From Streptomyces sp. DSM 110735 (GTDB lineage Bacteria; Actinomycetota; Actinomycetes; Streptomycetales; Streptomycetaceae): 64,000 nt of DNA. The notes below the pieces were generated by a model. The model searched no databases and was not told the DNA's origin. It saw only the letters and a list, made by a program, of their open reading frames with translations. The stretch is taken from NCBI RefSeq assembly GCF_016482685.1, contig NZ_JACYHF010000007.1, positions 62,001-126,000 of the forward strand, given 5' to 3'. Positions 17,491 through 26,006 of the stretch are shown here, piece by piece (the first letter of the stretch is position 1; each line of letters opens with the position of its first letter). Both the position numbers and the translations under genes were made by a program.

Positions 17491-19286
17491 TTCCCCAGGA
17501 CCTCGCGCACGCGCGGGAAGTGGCAGGCGGCGCCGTCGCCCTCGAACTCCGGCACCTCGTGCGCGCACCGCTTGCGCTCGTCCTCGCCCAGTTCGGCGTG
17601 GAGCGGGCAGCGGGCGCGGAAGCGGCAGCCGTCGTAGCGGCGGGTGGGGCTCGGCGGGTCGCCGATCAGCAGGATGCGCCGCCGGGACCGCTCGCGCACC
17701 GGGTCGGGCAGCGGTACGGCGGACAGCAGGGCCTGGGTGTAGGGGTGCCGGGGGCGGGCGAAGACCTCGTCGACGGGTCCCGCCTCGACCGTGCGACCGA
17801 GGTAGACGACGCTGACCCGGTCCGCGATGTTCCGTACGACCGACAGATCGTGGGAGACGAGCAGATAGGCGAGCCCCAGCTCCTCCTTGAGCCGCTGGAG
17901 CAGGTCGAGCACCTCTGCCTGGACGGAGACGTCGAGCGCGGAGACGGGTTCGTCCAGGAGCAGGAGTTCGGGTTCGACGGACAGGGCGCGGGCGATGCCG
18001 ATGCGCTGGCGCTGGCCGCCGGAGAACTCGTGGGGGTAGCGGTCGGCGTGGTCGGGGTCGAGTCCGACGCGGGCGAGCAGCTCCGGTACCGCGCGGGCGG
18101 CGGTCGTCCGGTCGGCGCCCTGGGCGCGCAGCGGTTCGGCGACGATGTCCCCGACCGGCATCCGGGGGTCGAGTGAGGCCATGGGGTCCTGGAAGACGAC
18201 CTGGACGCGCCGCCGCAGCTCCCGCCGCTCGGCACGGGTGAGGGTGCCGTACCGCCGTCCGAACAGCTCGACGGTGCCGCCCTCGGGCGCGGCGAGTTCG
18301 AGGAGTTCGAAGAGGGTGGTGGACTTCCCGGACCCCGACTCCCCCACGACGGCGAGGGTTTCGCCGCGTCGCAGGTCGAGGTCGACCCCGTCGACGGCGT
18401 GGACGGTGCCGGTGCGGCGGCGCAGGACGCCTCCGGTGCGCACGGGGTAGGTGCGGGTGAGTCCGCGCACGGTGAGCACCGGTTCGCCGGTGGCGGGCGC
18501 GGGGACGCGCGGGGTGTCCAACCGGGGTACAGCGGCGAGCAGTTCACGGGTGTAGGGCTCGCTCGGGGTGCCGTAGACCTGCTCGGCGGTGCCCTGTTCG
18601 ACCACGCGTCCCTCCCGCATGACGGCGACCCGGTCGGCCATGCCCGCGATGACCCCGAGGTCGTGGCTGACGAGCAGCAGCGCGGCGCCGGTGGTGCGTT
18701 GGGCGGTGCGCAGCACGTCGAGGATCTGCGCCTGGATGGTGACGTCGAGGGCGGTGGTGGGTTCGTCGGCGAGGAGGACGTCGGGTTCGTTGGCGATCGC
18801 CATGGCGATCATGGCGCGCTGGCGCATCCCGCCGGAGAACTCGTGCGGGAACGCCTTCGCGCGCAGGCCGGGTTCGGGGATGCCGACGAGGTCGAGCAGT
18901 TCGACGGCGCGGGCGGCGGCACGGGCGCGGGAGACGTCGTGGTGGGCGCGGACGGCTTCCGCGATCTGGTCGCCGATGCGGTACACGGGGGTGAACGCGG
19001 ACAGCGGGTCCTGGAAGACCATCGCGATCCGCCGCCCCCGGATGTCGTTCAGCTCGCGTTCGGGCGCCCCGAGGAGTTCGGTGCCGTCGAGGCGTACGGA
19101 GCCGCGCGCGACGGCGTTGCCGGGGAGCAGTCCGAGGACGGCGAGGGCGGTGGCGGACTTGCCGGAGCCCGACTCCCCGACCAGACCGAGGACTTCGCCC
19201 CGGTCGAGGGTGAGATGGACGTCGCGTACGGCGGGTCTGCCGTCGAAGTCGACGTCGAGTCCGGTGAGTTGGAGCAGCGGGGTCAT
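17487..19286 (-). CDS. Peptide/nickel ABC importer, fused two-domain ATPase (DppD-DppF type)
   Basis: A 599-aa protein carrying two complete nucleotide-binding domains. First at about 5-260: Walker A GESGSGKSA, signature FSGGMRQR, Walker B VLLADEPTTALD. Second at about 300-560: GESGSGKST, FSGGQRQR, LLLLDEPVSALD. Each ends with the oligopeptide-transporter tail; the last has GCRFRARCPLHAE, and the cysteines may bind an Fe-S cluster as in Dpp/Opp ATPases. The frame is open far upstream, but ATG 19286 overlaps the permease stop by 4 nt and begins the domain directly. It is last in a three-gene minus-strand operon. Confidence 0.93.
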   Translation of the reverse strand: MTPLLQLTGLDVDFDGRPAVRDVHLTLDRGEVLGLVGESGSGKSATALAVLGLLPGNAVARGSVRLDGTELLGAPERELNDIRGRRIAMVFQDPLSAFTPVYRIGDQIAEAVRAHHDVSRARAAARAVELLDLVGIPEPGLRAKAFPHEFSGGMRQRAMIAMAIANEPDVLLADEPTTALDVTIQAQILDVLRTAQRTTGAALLLVSHDLGVIAGMADRVAVMREGRVVEQGTAEQVYGTPSEPYTRELLAAVPRLDTPRVPAPATGEPVLTVRGLTRTYPVRTGGVLRRRTGTVHAVDGVDLDLRRGETLAVVGESGSGKSTTLFELLELAAPEGGTVELFGRRYGTLTRAERRELRRRVQVVFQDPMASLDPRMPVGDIVAEPLRAQGADRTTAARAVPELLARVGLDPDHADRYPHEFSGGQRQRIGIARALSVEPELLLLDEPVSALDVSVQAEVLDLLQRLKEELGLAYLLVSHDLSVVRNIADRVSVVYLGRTVEAGPVDEVFARPRHPYTQALLSAVPLPDPVRERSRRRILLIGDPPSPTRRYDGCRFRARCPLHAELGEDERKRCAHEVPEFEGDGAACHFPRVREVLGN

Positions 19287-20182
19287 CGGGTCGCCGCCTT
19301 GGAGGTGGGGTCGAGGGCGTCGCGCAGTCCGTCGCCGACGAGGTTGACGGCGAGGACGAGCACGACGAGCAGTCCGGCGGCGAAGAAGAACATCCACGGG
19401 TAGGTCACGGCGGCGCCCGTGCCGGAGGCGATCAGGGTGCCGAGGGAGACGTCGGGCGGCTGGACGCCGAAGCCGAAGTAGGACAGGGCGGTCTCGCTCA
19501 TCACCGCGCCGCCGACCTGGATGGTGGCGTCGATGATCAGGAAGGAGGCGACGTTGGGCAGGACGTGCCGCCAGATGATCCGGAAGGGTCCGACGCCCAT
19601 GTACCGCGCGGCGCGCACGAATTCGCGCTCCTTCAGGCTCAGCGTCATGGACCGTACGACCCGTGCGGTGATCATCCAGCCGAAGACGGCGAGCAGTCCG
19701 ACGAAGGCGAACCAGCCGCCGGAGCGCAGCCGGGGCGAGACGATCGCGATGATCAGGAAGGAGGGGAAGACGAGCAGCAGGTCGACGGCGAAGGTGAGCA
19801 GCCGGTCGGTCCAGCCGCCGAAGTAGCCCGCGCAGGCGCCCACCAGTGAGGCGAGCCCGGTGGACAGGACAGCCACCAGCAACCCGATGACCAGCGACTT
19901 CTGCAGTCCGCGCACGGTCTGCGCGAACACGTCCTGCCCGATCCGGTTGGTGCCCCACCAGTGCTCGGCGTCGGGCGCGGCGCGCAGCGCGCCGTAGTCG
20001 ACGTGGCTGTAGGACCACGGCGTGAGGTACGGCCCGGCGAAGGCGAGCAGGAAGAGCAGCGCGAGGACGACGGCTCCGGCGAGCGCGGCCCGGTGCCGTA
20101 CGAAGCGGCGCAGCACGAGGGCGGCGCGCCCTGCCGGGACCTTCGCGGCGGGGGTGGGGACGGGGGTGAGGGCGGTGGTCAT
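19283..20182 (-). CDS. Peptide ABC importer permease (DppC/OppC-like)
   Basis: A 299-aa inner-membrane permease with about six helices. The N-terminal OppC-type segment (LVLRRFVRHRAALAGAVVLA) precedes the periplasmic-side HWWGTNRIGQDVFAQ. The EAA coupling loop is REFVRAARYMGVGPFRIIWRH. ATG 20182 overlaps the DppB-like stop by 4 nt, and its own stop overlaps the ATPase start by 4 nt, so all three are translationally coupled. Confidence 0.93.
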   Translation of the reverse strand: MTTALTPVPTPAAKVPAGRAALVLRRFVRHRAALAGAVVLALLFLLAFAGPYLTPWSYSHVDYGALRAAPDAEHWWGTNRIGQDVFAQTVRGLQKSLVIGLLVAVLSTGLASLVGACAGYFGGWTDRLLTFAVDLLLVFPSFLIIAIVSPRLRSGGWFAFVGLLAVFGWMITARVVRSMTLSLKEREFVRAARYMGVGPFRIIWRHVLPNVASFLIIDATIQVGGAVMSETALSYFGFGVQPPDVSLGTLIASGTGAAVTYPWMFFFAAGLLVVLVLAVNLVGDGLRDALDPTSKAATR

Positions 20183-21198
20183 CGGACCTGCCGGACGCGG
20201 GGATCGAGGGCGGCGTGCAGCAGGTCGGCGAGGAAGCCGGACAGGAGCACGGTGACGGCGGCGAACACGTTGACGGCGACGACGGAGTTGACGTCGTTCT
20301 TGCCGATGGACGCCACGAACCACTCGCCCATGCCGTGCCAGCCGAAGATCGTCTCGGTGAAGGTGGCGCCGGTGAACAGGGCGAGGAAGCCGTAGGAGAA
20401 GTACGTCGACATGGGCACGAGGGCGGTGCGCAGCCCGTGCCGGAGCAGCACGGTCCTGCGGCCGAGTCCCTTGGCGCGCGCGGTGCGCAGGAAGTCGGAG
20501 CCGAGCACGTCGAGCATGGTGCTGCGCTGGTAGCGGCTGTAGCTCGCGACGGCGAACAGGGCGACGGAGAGGGTGGGCAGCAGCAGATGCCCGGCGCGGT
20601 CGCCGAGGACGTCCCAGAAGCCGCCGGTCAGCCCTGGGGTCTCCTCGCCGGTGAACCGGAGGTCGGTGCCGGTGCTCTGGTTGACCCAGATCGCGCCGGT
20701 CTTCAGCAGGATCGCCACCAGGAAGACGGGGGTGGAGAGCAGCGCGAAGGAGACGACGGTGAGCGCGCGGTCGCTGAACCGGTACTGCCGCGCCGCCGTC
20801 CACGCCCCGGCCAGCACCCCGGCGGCCGTGCCGAGGACGGTGCCCGCGAGCAGCAGCCGCAGGCTGACCCCGACCCGGCGTCCGAACTCGGCGTTCACGG
20901 AGGTGCCGTCGATGGTCTCGCCGAGGTCGCCGTGCAGGGCGCGCCCGCCCCAGTGCCAGAAGCGGTCGCGCAGCGGCTCGTGGTCGTTGACGCCCAGCTC
21001 GGTGAGGTGGTGGTCGACGGCGCTCGCGGACAGCGGCGGCTGCCTGCCCTCGTAGGCGGCGCGCGGATCGAGCGCCAGGGAGGCGAGGACGTACGACAGA
21101 CAGACGGCGGCCAGGAGCAGCACGGCGTGGTAGCCGAGGCGTTTGGCCAGGTAGGAGGGCACGTCAGAAATGGTCCAGTCCTTCTGTTGCGGCAACAT
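20179..21198 (-). CDS. Peptide ABC importer permease (DppB/OppB-like)
   Basis: A 339-aa permease with the OppB-type N-terminal helix (YLAKRLGYHAVLLLAAVCLSY), a long extracytoplasmic loop (ELGVNDHEPLRDRFWHWGG) and the EAA loop DFLRTARAKGLGRRTVLLRHG. It is first in the minus-strand operon. Its start is 143 bp from the start of the divergent substrate-binding lipoprotein, so both promoters lie in 21199-21340. Confidence 0.93.
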   Translation of the reverse strand: MLPQQKDWTISDVPSYLAKRLGYHAVLLLAAVCLSYVLASLALDPRAAYEGRQPPLSASAVDHHLTELGVNDHEPLRDRFWHWGGRALHGDLGETIDGTSVNAEFGRRVGVSLRLLLAGTVLGTAAGVLAGAWTAARQYRFSDRALTVVSFALLSTPVFLVAILLKTGAIWVNQSTGTDLRFTGEETPGLTGGFWDVLGDRAGHLLLPTLSVALFAVASYSRYQRSTMLDVLGSDFLRTARAKGLGRRTVLLRHGLRTALVPMSTYFSYGFLALFTGATFTETIFGWHGMGEWFVASIGKNDVNSVVAVNVFAAVTVLLSGFLADLLHAALDPRVRQVR

Positions 21199-21340
21199 GA
21201 AGAGAACATGTCAGTAATCCCGGGGCTCTCCCCCGGTGGTCGTGCGCCGTTCTACGTTCTGCCCGTCGGGTCCGGCCCGGCACGGTCGGGCTCCGCCGCC
21301 CGGTCCGGGAGATTCCGCCGAGCCCGCAAAGGACACCGCC

Positions 21341-23041
21341 ATGCGTCACGCCTCCGCCGCAGCCTGGATCGCCGCCACGGCGGCCGTCGCGTCGCTGGTG
21401 ACCGGCTGCGGCTCCCCCGACCACGGCACCGTGCACAAGAAGGCGGCGCCCCGGGCGGACGGCCAGGACATCAACGCCCACCCGCTCTCCGACATCGAGC
21501 AGGGCGGGCGGCTGAACCTGGCGATCACGCAGTGGATCACGCAGTACAACGTCAACACCGTCGACGGCTCCCAGGGCGACGCCCAGGAGCTGGCCCGTAC
21601 CGTCCTGCCCGACCTCTTCGACTCCGACGCCAAGGGCGCGGTCCACGCCAACCCCGACTTCCTGCTCTCCGCGAAGGTGACCTCCACCTCGCCGCAGACG
21701 GTCGAGTACCGGCTGAACCCGAAGGCGAAGTGGTCCGACGGCACCCCGCTCGGCTGGCGCGACTTCCGCGCCCAGTGGCAGGCGCTGAACGGCCGGAACA
21801 AGGCGTACGAGGCAGCCGACACCTCGGGCTACGACCAGATCTCGAAGGTGGCCGAGGGCAGGGACGCGCACACGGTCGAGGTCGTCTTCTCCTCGCCGTA
21901 CGCCGACTGGCAGCGGCTGTTCGACCCGCTCTACCCGGCGAAGTACACGTCCACCCCGAAGCAGTTCAACAAGGGCTGGTCGGAGAAGGCGCCGGTCACC
22001 GGCAACGCCTTCCGGATCGGGTCGTACGACAGGACGGCGCAGACCATCACCCTGGTGCCCGACGCGAAGTGGTGGGGGAACCGCCCGAAGCTCGACGCGA
22101 TCGTCTACCGCGTCCTCGACTTCGGCGCGCGCACCGAGGCGTACCTCAACAAGGAGCTGGACAGCGCGACCGCGCTGCTGCCCGAGGACTACAAGCGGCT
22201 GGTGAAGGCGCCGGGCACGGACATCCGGCGGGGCGCGCGCTGGGACGAGGTGCACATCACGCTCAACGGCGGGCGCAGGGCGCTCAAGGACCTGCGGGTG
22301 CGCCAGGCGGTCCAGCACGCCGTCGACCGCAAGGGCATCAACGAGGCGTTCGCCAAGGACCTCTCCTTCCAGTTGGCGCCGCTCGACAACCACTTCTTCA
22401 TGCCCAACCAGCAGGGCTACCGCGACACCTCCGGCGGCTACGCGACCTACGACCCGAAGGCGGCCGCGAAGCTCCTCGACGCGGCGGGCTGGAAGGACAA
22501 CGGCGAGGGCAAGCCGCGCACCAAGGGCGGCAAGCAGCTCACCCTGGACTACGTCCTCAGCTCCGGCAGCACCTCCGCCCAGTTCGACCAGGCGGAACTG
22601 GTCCAGCAGCAGTTGGCCCAGACCGGGATCAAGGTGAACCTGAAGAAGGTCCCGGCCAACGACTACTTCAACCGGTTCGTGAACCGCGGCGACTTCGACC
22701 TGACCAGCTTCCGCAACGTCGACGCCGTCTTCCTCACCACCATCACGCCCGTCTTCCAGCAGCCCAAGGGGCGCAACCTCTTCCAGAACTTCGGCTCGGT
22801 CGGCTCCCCGAAGATCGACGCCCTGCTGAAGAAGGCGGGCCAGAGCACCGACCGCGCCGAGGCGATCAAGCTCTACAACGAGGCGGACACCGAGATCTGG
22901 CGCCTCGGCCACTCCATCGAGCTGTACCAGCGGCCCGAGATCAACGCCGTACGCAGCGACCTGGCCAACTACGGCTCGACGGGACTCGCGGACGTCGACT
23001 ACACCAAGGTCGGCTGGCTCAGGAAGACGGCCGGGAAGTAG
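21341..23041 (+). CDS. ABC transporter substrate-binding lipoprotein (DppA/OppA family 5)
   Basis: A 566-aa extracytoplasmic binding protein. A signal peptide with lipobox LVTGC gives the lipidated Cys near residue 22. The family-5 fold is evident (YRLNPKAKWSDGTPLGWRDF, RDTSGGYATYDPKAAAKLLDAAGW). It is divergent from the importer genes and completes a five-domain peptide or peptide-like uptake system. The ligand cannot be read from sequence. It converges with the TetR gene, with one base between the stop codons. I chose ATG 21341 because it begins the signal peptide. Confidence 0.93.
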   Translation: MRHASAAAWIAATAAVASLVTGCGSPDHGTVHKKAAPRADGQDINAHPLSDIEQGGRLNLAITQWITQYNVNTVDGSQGDAQELARTVLPDLFDSDAKGAVHANPDFLLSAKVTSTSPQTVEYRLNPKAKWSDGTPLGWRDFRAQWQALNGRNKAYEAADTSGYDQISKVAEGRDAHTVEVVFSSPYADWQRLFDPLYPAKYTSTPKQFNKGWSEKAPVTGNAFRIGSYDRTAQTITLVPDAKWWGNRPKLDAIVYRVLDFGARTEAYLNKELDSATALLPEDYKRLVKAPGTDIRRGARWDEVHITLNGGRRALKDLRVRQAVQHAVDRKGINEAFAKDLSFQLAPLDNHFFMPNQQGYRDTSGGYATYDPKAAAKLLDAAGWKDNGEGKPRTKGGKQLTLDYVLSSGSTSAQFDQAELVQQQLAQTGIKVNLKKVPANDYFNRFVNRGDFDLTSFRNVDAVFLTTITPVFQQPKGRNLFQNFGSVGSPKIDALLKKAGQSTDRAEAIKLYNEADTEIWRLGHSIELYQRPEINAVRSDLANYGSTGLADVDYTKVGWLRKTAGK

Positions 23042-23042
23042 C

Positions 23043-23651
23043 TCACGGCTGCCGCCCGCGCAGGGCACCGCCGATCAGTCCCGTCATGCCGCCCGCGCCC
23101 GGCGGCACCGCCACGCAGGACAGCGCGATCCGGGCCACCAGCTCGCAGGAGAAGGCGAGTTCGGCCACCTCGGCGGGAGCGGCGCCGGGCGCGGACAGCG
23201 CGGTGACCGCCCGGTCCCGCACGATCCGCAGCAGGTCGCCGGGCGAGGGCAGCGGACCGTCCGCCCGGCGCTGCGCCGGCACGGCGGAGGTGGACGGCAC
23301 CCCGGACAGGACCGGCGCGGGCAGCCGCTCGCTCCAGCAGCCGGTGAGCATCGCCCGCACCAGCGCGTTGTCCCGGGCGGCGGACGCCGTCCACTCGGCG
23401 GCGGCGGTGAGCCGCTCCTGCGGCTCGGCGTGCGCGGCGAGCGCCCGCTCCACCCCGGCGAGATAGCCGTCGGCCTCGCGCCGGACCAGCGCCCTGGCCA
23501 GGCCGTCCTTGCTGCCGAACTCGTTGTACAGGGTCTGCCGGGACACCCCGGCGGCCGCCGCCACGTCGACCATGCGCACCGCGGACCACGGCCTGCGGAT
23601 GAGTGCGGTGAACGCGGCGTCCAGCAGCGATTCCCGGGCTGCGGGCATCAT
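23043..23651 (-). CDS. TetR-family transcriptional regulator
   Basis: A 202-aa regulator with an N-terminal TetR helix-turn-helix at about 5-50 (SLLDAAFTALIRRPWSAVRM, VAAAAGVSRQTLYNEFGSKD). An all-alpha ligand domain follows, with an apparent Pro/Ala-rich linker around 110-140. Two adjacent ATGs (23651, 23648) follow AGGGAG; the second has better spacing. Its position next to the peptide importer suggests, but does not prove, that it controls that locus. Confidence 0.9.
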   Translation of the reverse strand: MMPAARESLLDAAFTALIRRPWSAVRMVDVAAAAGVSRQTLYNEFGSKDGLARALVRREADGYLAGVERALAAHAEPQERLTAAAEWTASAARDNALVRAMLTGCWSERLPAPVLSGVPSTSAVPAQRRADGPLPSPGDLLRIVRDRAVTALSAPGAAPAEVAELAFSCELVARIALSCVAVPPGAGGMTGLIGGALRGRQP

Positions 23652-23836
23652 CGTCTCCCTGGGGGCGAGCGACTCCGCCCCCAGGTTTGACGCGCGCCGG
23701 GGCACTGTCAAGGGGCCGGGAGGCCCCAGGGGGCGCGCTTCGGACAGCGCGCCCCTCCGCGCGCCCCGGGCACTTCGCACACCCGCGCGCACCCCCGTGT
23801 GGCCCGGTCACGCCCCTGGCCGATACCGTTCGTCAC

Positions 23837-24637
23837 ATGCCGGACTATCTCGACGACCTGCGCCTCGCCCACGTCCTCGCGGACGCGGCCGACGCCGCGA
23901 CCATGGCCCGCTTCAAGGCGCTCGACCTGAAGGTGGAGACCAAGCCGGACATGACGCCGGTGAGCGAGGCCGACAAGGCGGCGGAGGAGGTCGTGCGCGG
24001 TCAGCTCAAGCGCGCCCGCCCGCGCGACGCGGTCCTCGGCGAGGAGTACGGCGTCGAGGGCACCGGGCCGCGCCGCTGGGTGATCGACCCGATCGACGGC
24101 ACCAAGAACTACGTGCGCGGCGTCCCCGTCTGGGCGACGCTGATCTCGCTGATGGAGGCGGGCGAGGGCGGCTTCCGTCCGGTCGTGGGTCTGGTCTCCG
24201 CCCCGGCTCTCGGGCGCCGCTGGTGGGCCGCCGAGGGCCACGGCGCCTTCACCGGACGCAGCCTGACCTCCGCCTCCCGCATCCACGTCTCCGGCGTGGA
24301 GCGGCTCGCGGACGCCTCCTTCGCGTACTCCTCGCTGACCGGCTGGGAGGACCAGGGGCGGCTGGGCGGCTTCCTGGACCTGACCCGCGCGGTGTGGCGC
24401 ACGCGCGCGTACGGCGACTTCTGGCCGTACATGATGGTGGCCGAGGGCGCCGTCGACATCTGCGCGGAGCCGGAGCTGTCCCTGTGGGACATGGCCGCCA
24501 ACGCGATCATCGTCACCGAGGCGGGCGGCACCTTCACGGGTCTGGACGGCAGGCACGGACCGCACAGCGGCAACGCGGCGGCGTCCAACGGCCCGCTGCA
24601 CGAGGAGCTGCTGGGGTATCTCAACCAGCGCGACTGA
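23837..24637 (+). CDS. hisN: Histidinol-phosphatase of the inositol-monophosphatase fold
   Basis: A 266-aa Mg-dependent phosphatase. IMPase motifs: GEEYG (metal Glu), WVIDPIDGTKNYVRG (DPxDGT metal site) and LWDMAANAIIVTEAGG (third Asp). The S. coelicolor orthologue (SCO5208 as I recall it) was shown to dephosphorylate L-histidinol phosphate, the step missing from actinobacterial his operons. A bifunctional inositol-phosphate activity is possible. The gene stands alone, 195 bp before the CBS gene. ATG 23837 is chosen because upstream in-frame sequence is low-complexity. Confidence 0.9.
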   Translation: MPDYLDDLRLAHVLADAADAATMARFKALDLKVETKPDMTPVSEADKAAEEVVRGQLKRARPRDAVLGEEYGVEGTGPRRWVIDPIDGTKNYVRGVPVWATLISLMEAGEGGFRPVVGLVSAPALGRRWWAAEGHGAFTGRSLTSASRIHVSGVERLADASFAYSSLTGWEDQGRLGGFLDLTRAVWRTRAYGDFWPYMMVAEGAVDICAEPELSLWDMAANAIIVTEAGGTFTGLDGRHGPHSGNAAASNGPLHEELLGYLNQRD

Positions 24638-24681
24638 CCCGTCGTCGGCGCGCCCGGCGCGCCCCGGCACCCGGTGTGCCC

Positions 24682-24721
24682 CGCACGCCGGGCGATGGCC
24701 ACGCACGCCGGGCGACGGCCG
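24682..24721. repeat. Two-copy 20-bp direct repeat in the hisN-CBS gap
   Basis: CGCACGCCGGGCGA-T/C-GGCC-A/G occurs twice back to back (24682-24701 and 24702-24721), with a partial third copy (GCGCACGCC) after it. It lies just before a TTGACC hexamer (about 24735-24740) that may belong to the CBS gene promoter. No function is known. Confidence 0.55.
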
Positions 24722-24832
24722 CGCACGCCCCCTTGTTGACCACCTCTTTACCTGGCAGTCTGGGAAGCGACCCCACTTGTGAATTCGTGAATCCGCGCTC
24801 GCGCCCGGATTCCGAGGAGGTGGCTCCATCCC

Positions 24833-25231
24833 ATGCTCGTCCGCGACGCCATGAGCACGGTGGTCCTCACCATCGGCCCCACCCACACCCTCCGCCAGGC
24901 AGCCGCCCTGATGTCCGCGCGCCGCGTCGGCGCCGCCGTGGTCCTCGACCCCGACGCCGGCGGCACGGGCATCCTCACCGAGCGCGACATCCTGAACTCC
25001 GTCGGGCTCGGCCAGAACCCCGACACCGAGACCGTCCACGCGCACGCCACCACCACCGCCGTCGTCTTCGCCGCCCCGACCTGGACGCTGCGGGAGGCGG
25101 CCCGCGCCATGACGCACGGCGGCTTCCGGCACCTGGTCGTCCTGGACGGCGGCGAGCCCGTCGGCATCGTCTCGGTCCGCGACATCATCCGCTGCTGGGC
25201 CTCCGCACGGGAGCCCGAACCCGCCCTCTGA
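24833..25231 (+). CDS. Tandem CBS-domain protein
   Basis: A 132-aa protein consisting only of two CBS domains (residues about 1-60 and 70-130): VRDAMSTVVLTIGPTHTLRQ and TWTLREAARAMTHGGFRHLVV, each with the typical GILTERDI or GIVSVRDI end. Bateman modules bind adenosyl nucleotides (AMP, ATP, SAM or NADH) and regulate a partner. No catalytic domain is attached and the partner is unknown. GAGGAGG is 12 nt upstream of the ATG, a long spacing. Confidence 0.9.
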   Translation: MLVRDAMSTVVLTIGPTHTLRQAAALMSARRVGAAVVLDPDAGGTGILTERDILNSVGLGQNPDTETVHAHATTTAVVFAAPTWTLREAARAMTHGGFRHLVVLDGGEPVGIVSVRDIIRCWASAREPEPAL

Positions 25232-25257
25232 CCCCGCCTCTCCGCACCCGCGTCCAC

Positions 25258-25274
25258 ATTGGATCGTGTCCAAT
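25258..25274. promoter_or_regulatory. Inverted repeat ATTGGA-N5-TCCAAT, putative Fur-family operator
   Basis: Perfect 6-5-6 palindrome 64 bp upstream of the CatR-like gene's ATG, within an AT-rich island unusual for this genome. A probable -10 (TACGCT, 25326-25331) lies 7 bases before the ATG, with TTCAGG 18 bases further upstream. The mRNA is therefore probably leaderless and the palindrome sits above the -35. Autoregulation by the Fur-type repressor is the simplest reading. Confidence 0.5.
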
Positions 25275-25338
25275 ACGATTCGCGTTCCAAAATCACACAT
25301 GTTCAGGATCTGACCTCGTGGCTGTTACGCTGGCTGCC

Positions 25339-25755
25339 ATGAGTGACCTTCTGGAACGGCTGCGTGGACGCGGCTGGCGCATGACCGCGCAGCGCCGCGT
25401 CGTCGCCGAGGTTCTCGACGGAGAGCACGTCCATCTGACCGCCGACGAGGTCCACGCGCGCGCCGTGGTCAAGCTGCCGGAGATCTCCCGCGCGACCGTC
25501 TACAACACGCTGGGCGAGCTGGTCTCCCTCGGCGAGGTCCTGGAAGTCTCCACGGACCGCCGCGCCAAGCGGTACGACCCCAACGCGCACCGTCCGCACC
25601 ACCACCTGGTCTGCGCCCGCTGCGGCGCGATCCGCGACGTGCACCCGACCGGCAACCCGCTGGCCGACCTCCCCGACACCGAGCGCTTCGGCTTCGCCGT
25701 CTCGGACGTCGAGGTCACCTACCGCGGACTGTGCCCGGACTGCGCGGGCGCCTGA
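25339..25755 (+). CDS. catR: Fur-family peroxide-responsive repressor (CatR/PerR-like)
   Basis: A 138-aa Fur-family regulator. A winged-helix N-terminal domain (RMTAQRRVVAEVL, EISRATVYNTLGELVSLGEV) is followed by the dimerisation and metal domain with HHHLVCARC and a terminal CPDC. The two CxxC pairs form the structural zinc site, and the His cluster is the Fe/Mn sensing site of PerR-type proteins. Position between the CBS gene and an initiator tRNA gene matches S. coelicolor CatR, which represses catalase A under non-oxidative conditions. Identification as CatR rather than another Fur paralogue rests on this context and length. Confidence 0.82.
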   Translation: MSDLLERLRGRGWRMTAQRRVVAEVLDGEHVHLTADEVHARAVVKLPEISRATVYNTLGELVSLGEVLEVSTDRRAKRYDPNAHRPHHHLVCARCGAIRDVHPTGNPLADLPDTERFGFAVSDVEVTYRGLCPDCAGA

Positions 25756-25816
25756 CCGTCTTCCTCTTCCCGCCGCTCCCCTCGGGGGGCGGCGCATCCG
25801 TAGGCGTATACAACGA

Positions 25817-25854
25817 CCGAGGGCCGGAATCCATCTCTGGATTCCGGCCCTCGG
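25817..25854. terminator. Bidirectional 17-bp stem-loop between catR and tRNA-fMet
   Basis: Arms 25817-25833 and 25838-25854 are perfectly complementary around a TCTC loop. It lies 61 bp after the catR stop on one strand and 7 bp after the 3' end of the tRNA on the other, and can serve both. Confidence 0.82.
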
Positions 25855-25861
25855 GCTTCAG

Positions 25862-25935
25862 TAGCGGGGACAGGATTTGAACCTGCGACCTCTGGGTTAT
25901 GAGCCCAGCGAGCTACCGAGCTGCTCCACCCCGCG
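25862..25935 (-). tRNA. Initiator tRNA-fMet (CAT), copy 1
   Basis: A 74-nt tRNA (CCA not encoded) with anticodon loop CTCATAA. Three consecutive G:C pairs in the anticodon stem (GGG/CCC) and an unpaired 1:72 position (C1 opposite U72) mark the initiator rather than the elongator. The T-loop GGTTCAAATCC is normal. A promoter TTGCCT-N18-TAGTGT lies upstream. The sequence is identical to copy 2 at 28031-28104. Confidence 0.96.
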
Positions 25936-25947
25936 TCGGTGAATATG

Positions 25948-25977
25948 ACACTACGCGAGACCTGCCCGGTGAGGCAA
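25948..25977 (-). promoter_or_regulatory. Putative promoter of tRNA-fMet copy 1
   Basis: On the minus strand TTGCCT (25977-25972), 18 bases, then TAGTGT (25953-25948). This gives a start about 6 nt before the tRNA 5' end. It lies just beyond the stop of the Sel1-repeat gene. Confidence 0.55.
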
Positions 25978-26006
25978 ATCCATTCCGCGCGACGCGTTCG
26001 GCCAGG

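Noticed and set aside
20215..23466. A 1083-codon plus-strand frame over the permease and binding-protein genes
   Set aside because: It is antisense or out of frame to recognisable ABC transporter genes. Its amino-acid composition is that of a GC shadow.
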